Assembly: GCA_030549335.1 (NCBI GenBank)
Contig: CM060183.1
Coordinates: forward strand, 22,208,552-22,272,551
Reading direction: 5' to 3'
DNA: 64,000 nucleotides
Source: Pontederia crassipes
Taxonomy: Eukaryota; Streptophyta; Magnoliopsida; Commelinales; Pontederiaceae
Shown here: positions 10,379 through 23,818 of the stretch, piece by piece
How the letters are laid out: each line of letters starts with the position of its first letter
How positions within the stretch are numbered: the stretch's first letter is position 1
Translations under genes and position numbers: made by a program
Notes under the pieces: generated by a model
Told to the model about the DNA's origin: nothing
The model's database searches: none
What the model saw: only the letters and a program-made list of their open reading frames with translations

Positions 10379-11841
10379 AGATTCTTATCTTTTTAACTTA
10401 AGTTTATTAATTGAGAGAAAAGATATTCGTAATTTCAAAATAAAATAGAATTAAAGATTATGTCAATCTCAAATATTCGAACCCTCAAGTAATGAGAGAG
10501 AAAGTTAAATTATAGACCTTTAATCTCACATTATCTCTTAATTACTAATAAAGTTTTCTTTAGAATTCAAGTGATGAAAAGATCGCCAAAAGTATAGGTT
10601 TCGGTTAGGACAACCTAACTACCCTAAATTAAGAATAGATAAAAGCAACTAAACAAGTCAACTTCAATATACCTTAATTAGGATGTTTTCAGATGCAAAT
10701 CTATGTTATTAATTACTAAACAAGGCAATTAATAATCCATAATTAATGGCCTCAAATTAGATGATCGAAAAATGAGTTGAGTATAACTAAACCCGGCCCG
10801 ATTTCAAGGAAACTCGACCTGATGTGCCTTGTTCTTCTTCCGTCGGACAAACTCGGCTCGGGTCCGCAAGGTGCGGCCCGAGTTGAGTGGGTACCCGGTT
10901 TGGGTTGATCGGACTCGGACCGAGTTTTGTGTTAATTGATTCTGATGCATATATGATCAATTATCATGCACAAGATTAACATGTAATTACTGTTAAACCA
11001 CTAATAATTAATATGCAAACCTATCCAACTATGATAAAATCATTAGATGAAAGTCATACTCAAGTTCACAAAACTCTAAATCATAAAATAAACTAAGAGA
11101 AATTTGGGGTTCAAGATTAGTCTTCCCGAAATAACAAAATTACTCCATAAACAATTGATTTGACACTAAATTTGAGAAGAAAAATATTATAAAATGATAG
11201 GAAATGTTAAATCAAACTCCCAGGTACGTAGTAGATGACGCCTCTATATCGAGCCTTGGCTGAGACTACGTCGAAAATGAACGCTGAAAAGTATGGAGAA
11301 AACCTTTGGAACGCACAGCACAACAACAGCGATGAATCTCTTCTTACCAGCTAGGGCACGAGAATTCATGAACGTGGGATGCGGCCAAAGTCCCCAAACC
11401 ATAGTATTTATAGGGGGAACATTCTCCTCAAGTTACACGATGTTTTAGGACGTTAACTTCATGTTAAACAAGGTCAAATTGTGAGTCGTCTGATAAACAA
11501 CGTTTGATAAGCAAACTTGGCCCGGGTTATAAGGTACCCGGCCTGGGTTCGATTGTCGCGCAAAATTTGAGCCGGGTTTGGTCTCACGATCAACCCGGCC
11601 TGAGTTCTTGTACAGAGTAGCGATGCATAGTATTTTATACTCCGATTTCCACGCTCTTTTGGTCCACTCGTTTCGCACCTTCTAATTGATAATCTTGAGA
11701 TCAAAATAAACCAAATGTGGGTAGCTTTTGACTCTAACAAATTTTAGAAAATTAAATAAAAAAATAGATGTATGCCATGATAAAATTATGAAAAATAACC
11801 TAAATTATGCATGAAAAATATGTATAAATTTGTATGCATCA
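10379..11841 (-). mobile_element. Partial LTR (LTR B), related to LTR A
   Basis: The right end (about 11750-11841, ending gtatgcatca) matches the right end of LTR A in order and spacing, including a shared aatagatg(c/t)atgc block. The minus-strand TATA (11405-11413) is followed by a leader-like region. GC-rich palindromes built on cccgggtt/aacccggcc occur at 11515-11605 upstream of the TATA, and again at 10790-10920 downstream of it. The LTR A palindrome cacggcccgtg is absent. The left end is lost where the LINE abuts. It could be a degraded solo LTR or part of a larger dead element. Confidence 0.6.
11405..11413 (-). promoter_or_regulatory. TATA box of LTR B
   Basis: Plus strand tatttatag, read on the minus strand as ctataaata. 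It holds the same position relative to the palindromes as in LTR A. Confidence 0.5.
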
Positions 11842-13260
11842 GCACTCGCCCGACAAAACTTTCGACGGAGGCTTATCTTCGAAATTTTCAATGGCACTCG
11901 CTCGATGAAGCTTTCGACAGAAGTGCACCATCGAAATATCCGACGGAAACCCCCCGTCGTAACCTCCGACGGGATGCACCCGCTATACATTTCGACGGAG
12001 GGCTCTACCGTCAAAGGTTCCAACGGGGGGAGTACCCATCGCAAACTTATTTTAGAATGTAAAAAAATTGAAACTGTGGCCCGATCATATGGCACAGGTC
12101 GATCGGGGAGAAGGGGAGTGGGAGAGAGAGGCCACCGCTAATGGCTAGATCTGAGAGATCTTGCCGAAAGAGAGGGGAGAGGGGAAGGAGAACGTCATAG
12201 ATCGTGGGCCCCACCAGAATCGTTAGTTGCCAGAGCCGGATGGGTCGCCAGATCCGGTCATTTGTGTTGAATCCTACAGCCATGCGCGGCCGATCCGACA
12301 GCCATGCACGACTGATCCAACAGCATGTGACCGATCCAGCCGCCTGTGCTCTGGCTTAGCCGCATGCGGCCCAATCCGGCAGCCATGTGCGGGATCCGGC
12401 CACCTTGCTCGCATCCACTCCCTGCGGCTGAATCCACGATCGAATCTAGCAGCCATGCGACCTATCCAGTCGCCTGTGCATTGGATCCAGCCACCGACAC
12501 AGGATCCGACTGTAGCCGTAGGATCCGGCCACAAGCGCCGGATCAAAGAGCCATGCGGCCGATCCGATAACCTGTGTGCTGAATCCAACTAGCGGCGAGA
12601 GTCGAGAGAGAGAGGGAGAGGGTGTGGGGGAGGCAGCCGGGATCGCCAGAGTCGTGAGAGATCATCAGAGCCGTGAGAGTCGTCACCGTCGTGGGAGAGA
12701 GAGAGAGGAGGAGAGATAGAGATAGCGTGTGAGAGAGGGGGAACGAGTGAGAAGAGAGATATAGGGAGAGAGGGGGCGAAGGAACACCGGGTGAAAAAAT
12801 ATTGGAGTTAGTGACGGGTACACCTTTCTGTATTACCAATGGAGAAAAGTATGTCAGTAACTTCGAAGGGTAAACCCGTTAGTAACTATAATTTTAACAT
12901 ATTAACCATATATTTTATATTTTATATAATATTAAAATAATACTGATGAATTTAAAATTCGTCGGTACTACAAAAGGCTACACCCGTCGATAATTAAAAT
13001 ATTATTATTTATTAAAATATTATTATTAAACATTAATAATATAATATTATAAATAAATAGAAGGTAGACATGTATTATATTATAAACATTAATAAGATAA
13101 TATTATATTGTAAATAAATTAAAGTTAGACATGTATTATATTATAAATATTAATAATAAATTAATATTTTAATTACCGATGAATATTATGGATTTTAAAT
13201 TTGTCCATAACATCGAAGGAATTACCCTTTGGTAATTAAATAATATTATTTATTATCAAT
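11842..13260. mobile_element. CACTA-like or other TIR-element remnant with GC-rich core
   Basis: Both flanks of a GC-rich core carry repeated short units typical of subterminal regions of CACTA elements. On the left (11842-12040) are tttcgacggagg, cgacggaaac and cgacggga units. On the right (12790-13240) are gacgggtacacc, aaattcgtcggtac, acacccgtcgataa and ccgatgaatat units. The core (about 12220-12600) is a degenerate GC-rich repeat around gatccggcc/gccatgcg, followed by a polypurine tract (12600-12780). I could not find CACTA termini, TIR ends or a TSD, so the class is inferred from texture only. No transposase seen. Confidence 0.4.
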
Positions 13261-13412
13261 TTTTATAATACATATCTATCTTTCTAGTTTCTACATGTTT
13301 ATATATTCTTTTCTTAATGCATTAATAAATAATATGATTAAATAATTTATCATTATGTTTTATTTTCTCATAAAACATCTTTAATTGTTTTATCTTTTCA
13401 CTCATTTCCCTT

Positions 13413-13419
<7 letters not shown>

Positions 13420-13462
<43 letters not shown>
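13420..13462. repeat. (AT)n microsatellite
   Basis: About 21 AT dinucleotide repeats without interruption. Confidence 0.95.
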
Positions 13463-13465
<3 letters not shown>

Positions 13466-15600
13466 ATAAATTTAGAATATAAAATAGATAAATTTTAATA
13501 TGCACTAAAATTTTAACGTAATGATTAATTTTAAGATAAATCACCATATGACTCTTTAAAAATATATAAAAGTACATATTATAAAAGACATAGTATGTTT
13601 TTCTATAAATAATTTTATCCATATTTCTCATAATTGTCTTTTAATTTTTTTAATAAATATTTCTTGAATAAGATAATAAAGATTAAATTGACATTTCACA
13701 ATTAATAAAAATTAACTTAATAGATTAAATAATGATGAACTTTTTTCTAAGTCACAAATGATCCTTTAAAAGTGTACAAAATGAAATATTATAAAAGACA
13801 CATGCCTCTTAATATTATATATCTTAATTTGATAATGTTAATGTATATATAGTACTAATGTTAATCAATATGTGTGCATATATCCATATTATATATCTTA
13901 ATATTATCATTAGATATAATTAGATAAAGAATAAGTGGATCCTTAGAACTTAGAATACTTATCATTCACAATTTTTAAATGTACTTTATTTAAAAAAAAT
14001 ATTTTTTCCTATGAATAAGTTGTAATCCATAAAATGATTTTTAATTCATGCTTTTCATTTAAATTCTCATAAAATTTATCTGTATAATAAATTTTAATTT
14101 TTTTTATTATTATATTTTTCATCCAAACATAAAATTTAAACTTTTTTATCTAATGGATTAATTATCAAAAGTTAATAAAAATTTTAATTATTGTACCCAA
14201 ACACTTATATACACGGACCAAGACCAAATCAATTAGGGCCTCTAGTTTGAATGAATGGAAAATACTCTGTGGTCTGGAGTCTGGACGGGCTACAATCGAA
14301 GTATTTCCAAACTTTCCCGTAGTTTATTCTGTGCATTTTTCGGACATCTAAAGGAACACAGCTCTTTTCGAATCTTTCAATATCTAAATGGCCATGGAAG
14401 AATTGTCATCTTGTGAGAAATATCTGAGGACTATGCTCACAACTGTCAACTGCCAGAATGACACTATGCATTAAGCGAATCCAGTGACGATTTTCAAAGG
14501 ATCATTGTCGAGTCAGACAACTCGGAGAATGTCAAGCATTAACCGATCCTGTTTTGAAGAACACTGATCCGAATATTTAATTATTTGATGATGCTTAAGT
14601 CGGTTTCTTAGTCCATTGAAGCAGTACCCAGGGATTTAACATGATGCCAATGACCTACGGACACTAAATGCCCTGAAGGTGAGATCCCAGGATTGTCTGA
14701 TCCTTATTGGATCACGGAAATCGATCCAATTTTGCACTATTTTCACACGCACACACTCAAAAAAACTTGGCATCAGAGAGCAATTTCCACAAGTGAGTTC
14801 CAAAACCAATATCTTTTTCTTCTTAAAACTTCGATTTCTGATATCTGAGTTTGTAAAAACCAACAAGCTTTTATGTGCTAATGGGGGTGGTGGGAATCAT
14901 GACGGAGAGCTGTTATTTACTGTTTGGTTTGTAAAAGGTTGGACAGCGATCACTGAATTATTGAAACTAAAAGGAAGAAAGCTGGCGAAGTTTCATCAAT
15001 TTGTAAGCTGGTCAAGACGTTAAAAAAAGATGGCACTTATGCACTTGTGATATATTCTGTTTACTTGAACTTGGAGATCCAAGTTTCAAACCTCGTTCAA
15101 CACTTCTAGTGAGAGATCTTACTTTTCCTTGAATCGAATTAATTATATGCTAGTAGTTGTACATCACCCGTTCCTCTGGTTTTTTTTTATAAAAAAGGTA
15201 TGTATGAAGGATGACAAAATTGTTATCTAACGATGGCTGATGAAGCCCCTGGCAAAGAATTTGATACGGTGCAACATGATGCAGAAACGACTGGTGATTG
15301 CATTAGAAAGTTGAATGATCTCATTTACAAACTCTTTGGCACATGCTTGTTTTCAGGTCTTATATCAAACCTTCTCTCCTTCCATCAGCTTGTCAGAATT
15401 AACAGCAGTAGGTTGCATAAGTTACTTTTCAGGTCAATGGATCAACTCCATCATAAAAAGTTCCACTCCGGGGAATTAATGCTTATTAGGATATGGGTCC
15501 TTCAGCATAAATTTGAACGAACAGATACAACAGATAAAGGGAAAAAATGGAATTAAGCATTATGAATACGGCACTATAAATTCCAATACCCCCTTCGGGC
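13463..15600. other. Non-coding DNA downstream of the bHLH gene
   Basis: AT-rich to 14200, then more mixed sequence. Short plus-strand frames at 14679-15023 and 15233-15556 (107 codons, starting MADEAPGKEFD) match no family I know and have no supporting splice or domain signals. I do not call them genes. The 3' UTR of the minus-strand bHLH gene should lie just below 15600. Confidence 0.4.
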
Positions 15601-17269
15601 CTAGTGTCCAGTGTTGACAGCTGAGTTAACTCCTTTGGGAAGCTGCGATGGCTGAGAAATCTTCAGATCAAAACCAAGGTTCATACCATTGTAAGCTATA
15701 GGGGCGTACATCCATAGTTCATCAGAGCTCAAAAGCTGCAGAATTGGACGATGCATCAGAAAATAAGGCTCAGAGATTTCAGAAATGCAGGAAAGAGTTC
15801 CAAAGTCCTCATTCTGACCTTGATCTGTAGCTGCAAAAACTTCACATATTGAACTGCTTCTTCAAGCATTGTGCTGATGTCTACCTGTCAGGAAAACAGG
15901 AACAGATCTAGCCCATTAGTCATTCATGATCTTCCAGCATTATAGCACATAATATAACTTTGTGTAAAAACAAAGCTCTCATGTCTTCAAAGATTTTGGC
16001 TGATATGAACATATGGTCATACAAAAGAACTTGAAAACAATGAAACAAGTCCTCTGTCATGATAAAGCCGTGACTTGATGTATAAGATAATACCAATGCC
16101 CACAAAGATTAGATTGTCGAGTTAATTTAAGGCTGTTAAGAAGATATGCTTACTTTTGTTCCATTTGGAACCAAATTCTGCAGAACTTTCAATCTCTCGT
16201 TGATTCTTTCTCTTCTCTTCTGCAAAAAGCACAAAAAAGTGCAACAATTTCAGATATCATGGATACGCAATAACAACTTTAGACTGAGTTTTTTTAATCC
16301 TTACTCTTGCATAGAGGCTCTGCGGATCAGTAGCCGATCCCCTACCAGCTCTTGTTTTGCCATTAAGAATCAGTGATTCAGACCTTTTCGAGCTTGAGCC
16401 GCTGTTCCCTCCTCCGATAAGCTCCGGTGAAGCGTTGGAATCATCCTCCGAACTGTAACTGCTGGAGCTCTGAGCATTCGTATCAGAGTTGCTCTCTGCA
16501 TCATTGGAAATAGCCGAAGTGCTCTTTTGCGGCCTCTTGTATTGCGCATTCTTTCCCTTCTTAGGCACCTGTAAACCGATTTACTATGGTGAATTCATAC
16601 TTAAAAGGGAAAGCTCCAAAAACTGTCTGCGTGTCTACTCACAAATACATATGCGTATTTAGATGTACTTACTGTTTCTGATACCCGAGCCTTCTTCTTA
16701 GAACCTTGGAGCTGGCTGTCATCTGCAGGCTTCTCAAGCTCACCTTCACGCAACCCTCTCTTGATCATGGCTTGAGAGCAATGATCAGAAGGAAGAAGGG
16801 ATGCTGGTGGGTTCTCCATGGACTCACGAGCTTCACCACTGCGCGCATCCTGGTTCATGGTGATTACATCTTCCGTGGAGTGATGATGGGGACCTACTGG
16901 CAACGATAGTTGCTCTTCCGCAATGATAAAATTCACGGGCACAGGAGCATCTGCATTGGCGTCGTTGAAGTAGTAACCTTCGCGCCCATTAAGAATATGC
17001 AGGTAACTGGTGCTGCCAGGAATAGTATCAGAGTTGCTAATAGTACTGCAGTTGCCTTGAGGCCAATAGTATGGGATGAAATTAGTGTTGTCAGAAGAAT
17101 AGTAAGAATCAGAGCTATGATCAGACAAAAACAGCGACTGATCCCCCATGTTTGGTTCTTCGTCTTGATCATTAATGCCAAACAGATGAGCTATTACTTT
17201 GTCATCGACCGGCATGGCCGGATCAAAGGAGCTCCAGTAGGCTTCTGCAACCAACCCTTCAGCCTCCAT
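15601..17269 (-). CDS. bHLH transcription factor, RSL class II (root-hair regulator type)
   Basis: Five exons on the minus strand: 17269-16673, 16568-16305, 16219-16154, 15884-15819 and 15735-15601 (stop TAG). Every junction is phase 0 with GT donors and AG acceptors, giving 375 residues. The DNA-binding domain runs from about residue 272: [16 protein letters not shown] closes exon 2, [16 protein letters not shown] opens exon 3, exon 4 holds [16 protein letters not shown], and exon 5 gives [18 protein letters not shown]. This stretch is the signature of the ROOT HAIR DEFECTIVE SIX-LIKE class II group (bHLH subfamily VIIIc), nuclear factors that bind E-box DNA as dimers and promote root-hair growth in known plants. 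The N-terminal 200 residues are acidic and poorly conserved, as usual, and exon 2 is Ser-rich. The ATG at 17269 is the first in frame, about 90 bp below a TATA box. It could be the RSL2, RSL4 or RSL5-type paralogue, which I cannot choose between. The call to the group is firm. Confidence 0.93.
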
Positions 17270-17359
17270 TGCGCTGAAAAGCGTCAGATAAGTAACTAGA
17301 ATGGGTTGCAACAGTAAGAGCTTGGATGGCTTGCTGAAACAACAGCCAAGTTGGGACTA

Positions 17360-17366
17360 CTTATAC
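17360..17366 (-). promoter_or_regulatory. TATA box of the bHLH gene
   Basis: The minus strand reads gggtataagtag about 92 bp before the start codon, placing transcription start near 17330 and giving a short 5' UTR. Inferred from motif and spacing only. Confidence 0.55.
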
Positions 17367-17478
17367 CCAGGGAGGAATGTTGCCTGCAGAAGATTGACTT
17401 CTGCATCAGCACAATAATCTAACTATTAATGATGGCCTGTGGGCGAACAGCTAATGGTAGGGCCAATGATGAAGTGAA

Positions 17479-17480
<2 letters not shown>

Positions 17481-17515
<35 letters not shown>
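17481..17515. repeat. (AT)n microsatellite in the bHLH promoter
   Basis: About 17 AT repeats, roughly 120-150 bp upstream of the bHLH TATA box. Confidence 0.95.
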
Positions 17516-17517
<2 letters not shown>

Positions 17518-17519
17518 TG

Positions 17520-20500
17520 ATAACATAATAATTAATTGAAGTTTTCTTTCAAGATTGCAACCAGTGGAACTAAAAATGCCAAGGTCTATGGATCTTAAAC
17601 TCCAAAAGACATGACTAAGAGGTCACAGAACCAAGATTAGCTGTGGATTTGTATCCCTAAAGAAAGATGGTGCCTAAAGAGAAAACTGAAAAAAAAAATG
17701 ATGTTGGGAGGATCGGGTGAGAGAGTGAAAAAACTATTCATTAATTGGAAATGGCCAGGACGTGCGCATAGAATAAATAGGTAGAAGACAGTATGATTTT
17801 TCGGTGTTAAATGACAGTATAATTTACTTGTGGAAATAGAGAAAGGAGAGGAAAAGTAATAGAAGTTTTAAAAAAAAATTAAAAGTAATAGAAGTTGGCA
17901 TGATGGTGATGAGGGACTTATAAGCTTTCCTAGTTAAGGACACCCAAGTCTGTGGGGTGAGGGACATACATCATATAATTGTGATTTTTGTCCCACAAAC
18001 GCCTGCATGACCAACCATGGTTTCTCTGCTAAATGCTCAACGTGTAGTCTTTGATTCAATAGTATAACCTCTCTCTTGCCCTCTTTTCTCGCTTTCACTT
18101 ATACAGATTTCAAGAGGATGAACTTGAATAATTTGGATTCAGATATATCCTACCTTTATCTTGTTTTCTAAAACAGTTGTTTAACTACAGTAATTGCATT
18201 GGTTCTTAGCAGCTTACTTAATTATTAGACATAAGTTTAACACAATTGCTTCTTCAATATTAAGAGTTTAAGACCAATCAAGCTGGTAGATTTTTTTTTT
18301 GGTGTCCAATGAAAGCATATGAAAAGGACAGTTGAAACAATTATCCGTTTACGCAAACTGTAAAATCTTAAGTGCTAGAAGAATAATCTTTCGTGATTTA
18401 TAAATAATAGAAACTCTGCAAATAAAGTAGCTTTGAGGTTTCCCATAAAAGTTTGTCATACCATGAATATGAAGTTTTGCAGAAAATTCAAGGGGACTAG
18501 ATCGTAATAACTAAATTCATCATATCTAATATGAAACTCCAATTTAGACTAGGTTATCATATCTTCCTGTTCATCACAACTAGCTGCATCTATTAGCAGA
18601 TATATTAACAACAGATACGTAATTAAGCTTGTAATGTCACGGTCATCCAGATCCTGTTATCCATGGAGGGGATGGCATTTTTTTCTGTCATGCATTGTTT
18701 GTCTAACCGATTTTATTTTATTTTTTTAATGTTAATTATACATAATCAAAGGAAAAGTTTTCTGCAACATACAATGATAGGTTGGTAGGGGAATGTACAG
18801 TACTGAAACCATGACTTTGGAAGTGCATCATGATAGCTGTGTGCCCCGGATCTCAACATATGTTATTTATTGCTCTCGGGCAATGCAACTTGATTGCACA
18901 ATTGATCTCCTGAAGCACACTTTCTGAATAGAAAACCACTCGGATAAGGATGCCGGCAATATTTCTGTTCCAACTAGTGTGCAAAGATTCCCCAACCTCC
19001 TTTTAAATTCTCTGGTTTTCTTGTGTTTTCTGAATCTGAAATGGCTATAACACTTAATAAACATGGAACTTAATTATGTTAAGACTATAATGATCATGTG
19101 TTGTTCTCTGTTGCAAACCCTGCGTGTGTAGTTTTAATTAACAAGATTGATTCGATATTATTATAAAGATTGCTTCTCAAAGTCAGAGATATGTCTGATT
19201 TATTTGCCAAAGTGTAGCACTTTTAGCAGAAATAAAAGGTAATATACAGCCTCCAATGGTGGTCCTGCAGAAGATCCAGCTAGGCGCATGACTTTTGTGA
19301 TGGAGCTAAGATCCCAAACGTAGAGTTGTGCTCCGGTTGGGAATAATAAACTTCGAACAAAACACATCCACATTAATTGAAAGTTGGCTAAAATATGTGT
19401 ATCTATCAATGCATGGAGATTAACTTATTCGTTGTGTCTTCTCTTCTCAAGAATCGGCGTAGTTTGAGGGATTTGTTAGGACTTAAACCATGATATAATA
19501 TGTTCTCTTGTCTGTAAGATTAGTTTCCCTTTGAGGAAACATGAGAGTGCTCAATGGTCATATGGCACCTAAAGCTCAACTCCAAGAATTGTAATAGAGT
19601 TCAGATCCACAGTCTCCCTTGAAAAGAAGAAGAATTGAAGTCCCTTTTGTTTATGATTCCTTCCCCTACCTCATGCTTGTTCCAGCTCACCATACATTTC
19701 GTCACTTTCATATAATTTTACAGTATGCAGTAATTTTTTTTTTTCAGAATCAGTTTGAAGTGTACAGAAGTGAAGCTATTCTTCTGGGATTCGGCATCCC
19801 TGGTGAATATTTAGTACAGAACAGGTGATGGGAGTTCGAGTTGTTATAGGAATTATACTGAGAAATATTTGACAAATTTCTTGACTAAATTAATGATTTC
19901 AGTGTCATATCCGAGATTCAGATTTATGATTACTTAGCCAGATATCTCTCGAGCATCATGTTAGATTGGAAGAATGTAAACTCTGTGGATGACATTATAT
20001 ATAAAATAATGTATCAAAGTAGAGAAGCAAATTGAGGTGGATGACCAGAATACTTCGAGAGTATTTTTAACTTGTGACTCAAACTAGCTAATCATCTGAG
20101 TAAGCTAAATTTGTTTTATGCCTTTTAACGTTTATGTTATTTAATACCACATCAACTACGCATGCTGATTTCTTCCCTAAAAGATGAACAAGGATTGATT
20201 CGGCTATATCCACAGTAGACAACTATCATCTGTAATGCACATCAAGTAATCTGTACAATTCATTCTCTCATGTATCTGCAATCAATTAAAAGTGGTAAGA
20301 GCTTGAAAACTTCAGAGTGAAAAAAAAAACTCTTTTTTTTTAAGTCTTTCAAAGAAAAAGAAGAGAACAGAACCGTATGTTTGCAGTTCTGCATCGTCTT
20401 TATTGTGACTTGAGCAGTAAAAATATATAGCTAACAATTTCAACATTCCGTATCAATTGACGTATAAGAAGCAAAAAGAAGAATAAGAAGATTGCAGTAA

Positions 20501-21120
20501 GTTCTATCAAATTAAATCAGAACTTGAGTGGGATTTCAATAAATTCTATCAAACATTTAGCCCCATTTAGTTTAGGATTATGACCGGAAATAAAATCCTA
20601 TTCTCAATTTTTCGACCCCACAAGCAATTATTGCAAGAACACAAAAAATGAGATATTTCATTGCGAACAAACTACTTCAGATGAGCTAAAGAAGTGGGAA
20701 TAAAAAAGTACCATAATAAAATTTTGTATAACTAAACTATTGCATCCAAACGGAGGATATTCGACCAGGCTTATAAGTAGCTCAAAATAATTTATTTTTT
20801 TCGATATTTGGTAATCAAATATTTTAAAAAATAAATATATTCGTTTTATCAACTTACAACTTTAAAAAAATAAAATAAAATAAGCATGTATCCGAGGCCA
20901 TTTATTTCAGCATACAATTTTTTTAAAAAAATAGAAGTTATTTGATCAGACTAACGAAATCATCATTGTAGCCTTCAACTTCTCTAAATCTTGTAGACAT
21001 ATAAAAATATCTTTTTTTTTTCTTTTTCACCTTTTTTTTGTCCTGACGCCATTTATTTCGATGCTTTTGTTATACAACTCAAATGAACCAACCACCCTTC
21101 ATATTTAGAGAAAGGATGAC
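17520..21120. other. Upstream intergenic DNA, no gene seen
   Basis: AT-rich sequence with short random frames only, including a 69-codon plus frame at 19619 and a 65-codon minus frame at 18867, without recognisable domains. The proximal part is presumably promoter of the bHLH gene. No transposon border was resolved. Confidence 0.45.
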
Positions 21121-23550
21121 ATCTTCTTGCCCTCTCTTGAAAGGAAAGGTTCTTCTCTATCAATTTTTTATTTAACAAAAATATTTATATTACATATACT
21201 CAAATATATTTACAAAATTATATCGTTAATTTATCTATTTATTATGATTATATTAATTTTTTGTATTTATATTTCTAAAGGATATTTGACTTTTTTTTAC
21301 TATGACATAGTAATTTATCAGTCATTTTATGCAAAATAGCACACAACTTATTATTAATACATTTATTCAAACATATAATTGTTTATACTAAAAGTCTTTA
21401 TTATCATTTGAGTTTCTTAGCATTTTTTATTAGTTAAAACAAATAAATTCTAAGATAAGAAACTATGAAGAGACGTGGGTGTGCGAAGAAAGTCTGTGTT
21501 TGAATAATTAATTAAAAAATGTTGTGATTGAAGATGAAAATTTTATTTATGTAAAAATCATTATTATCCTTCATATTATTTATATATATATGTGTGTGTC
21601 ACGAATTTTAATCCGACATGTGAACAAATGAGACTCAACACAACTAATTTTTATTAGGTCAGATTTGAAATTTTTTTAGGATCAAGTCCGCCCAACTTGA
21701 TTGGGGATCCGAATCATATTGGGTGGTCTGATCAATCATTGAAACTCCAATCATCAAATTGGGTCAGATCAAGTCAAGGCAAAAACTTTTTAATATGAAT
21801 TCCACCCATCCAAGGGTCAAGTCATGATCAAGTCCGACCTTTTCGATCTGACCGCCAATTTAAACCGACCCAACATGAGTCAAGTGAATACGGATTCATC
21901 AGTTCTTCAAGCCAGAGAATTAATTTGGTCTAGAATTTATAATAACTTCTCATCCACCAATTTAGTAAAATGAAAAATATAATATTTGAGTCTTTAATTT
22001 TCTCATCCCTCGTAACTAATATAAGAATTATCTACACGTAATGTAAATAATCTCAATCCTCCATATTTCATTTCCTCGCTTCAAAATCATCAATCTAAAC
22101 AAGCCCTCAGAGGTCTCCCCTACTTTTTGCAAGAACCGAACAAGTTCTAATCATACATGATAATCGCTCTTTTATATATTTTTTTCCTTACTTGCCTCGT
22201 GACTTTCTTTTATCTTCTCATTACTTTCCTTTCTTTTTTCTCCTCCTTTTTGTTCTCATCTCTCTCGTTAAGCTTTTAATAGTATTGAATTTTTTTGTAT
22301 AAGTGTTATGTTCATCAATGAATACATTTATTTGATTGTTAATAATAATTTTATTTTTTATAAAAAAAATAATATGATTTGAATACATCTTATTTTATCT
22401 AAATATATTTGTTACCAATACTTAAAATAAATAAACATTTCAAAAATAAATATGAAATTTGATATTAAAAATAAATTAAAAAATTGTGATCATCTTTTAT
22501 GCATTAGATAAATATTTGATATATTGGAATATAAAAAATAATTTATTTTAGAAAGAAAGTTCATAATGGCCATTCATAGTTAATAACTATATTAGCTCCA
22601 AATGAAATTTGAATTTATCCAAACACTATTGGAATCTCAATCTTTTTTCCCATTTTATGTTTTCCTTCACTCAATGATTTCCGAGAACTAAGTCAGAACG
22701 TATAACGAATATGAAATGTTGGATTTCAAGTTTCAATCCAAACAAGAAAAATATGAAATGAAGATGTTAAAGTTTAGGGTCCTAATGTTTTATGTATCGT
22801 TCTAATTTAATAGATTAAACTGTACTTTTCAATTAAAACGCACTTCTAAATAGGAAAAAGTTGGCATCCAAAAGATATACGATTATTGGGATAAAAATAC
22901 AAAAAGATCTACAAATTGAAATTTCTAAAAAAAATATACTTCCCTTGATTCAATAGTTATTATTTTTTAAAATAAGAAATTGGTCAGTTTTTATAAAAAA
23001 AATAACAAATATACCAGAAGTGTCTGAAGAAGTCTTACATAATAAAATAATATATATAACGAATGCTGTTAATATATCAAAGTTACTCAATGCAATGAAT
23101 AAGTATTGATAAAAAAAATGTATAAGCCATCAATGCTATATTAAAACATATAGCATAGGATTGATGTCAACTCATAGAATAAAGCATATCTTAATAGTAT
23201 CGCAAATATAAAGTTTATAAGCAAAATATAGCTCCAAATAAACTGACCCCAAAACCTATAAGATTTTTTAAACCAAAACAGGATTACCAAAAGAATGTAA
23301 GGCATTTTTTTTGTCATACATATATGTTAGCTACATTCATTTAAGTATATGGTCCAAAGGTTTTGATTTGATTTCTTAATTTAATCCCTTCGTGGTAGTT
23401 AGTGGAATATGCGGATGTACTCTAGAATTTCATCTAAGGAAGACATTTCATATTGTGAGTCATGTCATGTACGCTAGTGGCCGTCTTATATTATGTTTGC
23501 CTTCAAGAATAAAATAACTTGGATTTCCTGAATGAATTTGATAATTATGA
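21121..23550. other. AT-rich intergenic DNA with a repeat-like block
   Basis: No gene seen. A block at about 21600-21900 repeats variants of gggtcagatcaagtc and gatcaagtccgacc in both orientations and looks like a decayed transposon. I could not define its ends. Confidence 0.4.
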
Positions 23551-23554
23551 CTAC

Positions 23555-23557
<3 letters not shown>

Positions 23558-23591
<34 letters not shown>
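23558..23591. repeat. (AAT)n microsatellite
   Basis: About 11 AAT triplets in a row. Confidence 0.95.
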
Positions 23592-23592
<1 letters not shown>

Positions 23593-23818
23593 CTTCAAGA
23601 GTGAAATTTTGTCTAATATTATTTGCATCAAAATAATTGAAGACATAGAATATTATCGTCGCTCGGAAAAGTCATTCGAAAATGTCGGAGGTGCTTTTTA
23701 TCCCGATTGGATGCCTTAAAAATCATCTGAAAATTGATGAATACTTTAGGACGGAAGTACTAAGTCACTTTGAGCATGGAAGATGCGTTCAGCTTTTACA
23801 TGTTACCAATGTTATGAA

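Noticed and set aside
15233..15556. 107-codon plus-strand frame as a small gene
   Set aside because: It has no recognisable family, no clear splice partners and lies antisense just beyond the bHLH stop. Length is compatible with chance.
16706..17299. Plus-strand frames across the bHLH first exon
   Set aside because: They are antisense shadows of the well-supported minus-strand coding exon.
20560..22120. Possible large TIR element (gccccatttagtttagg and an inverted mate)
   Set aside because: The end similarity is short and gapped and no target duplication could be set.
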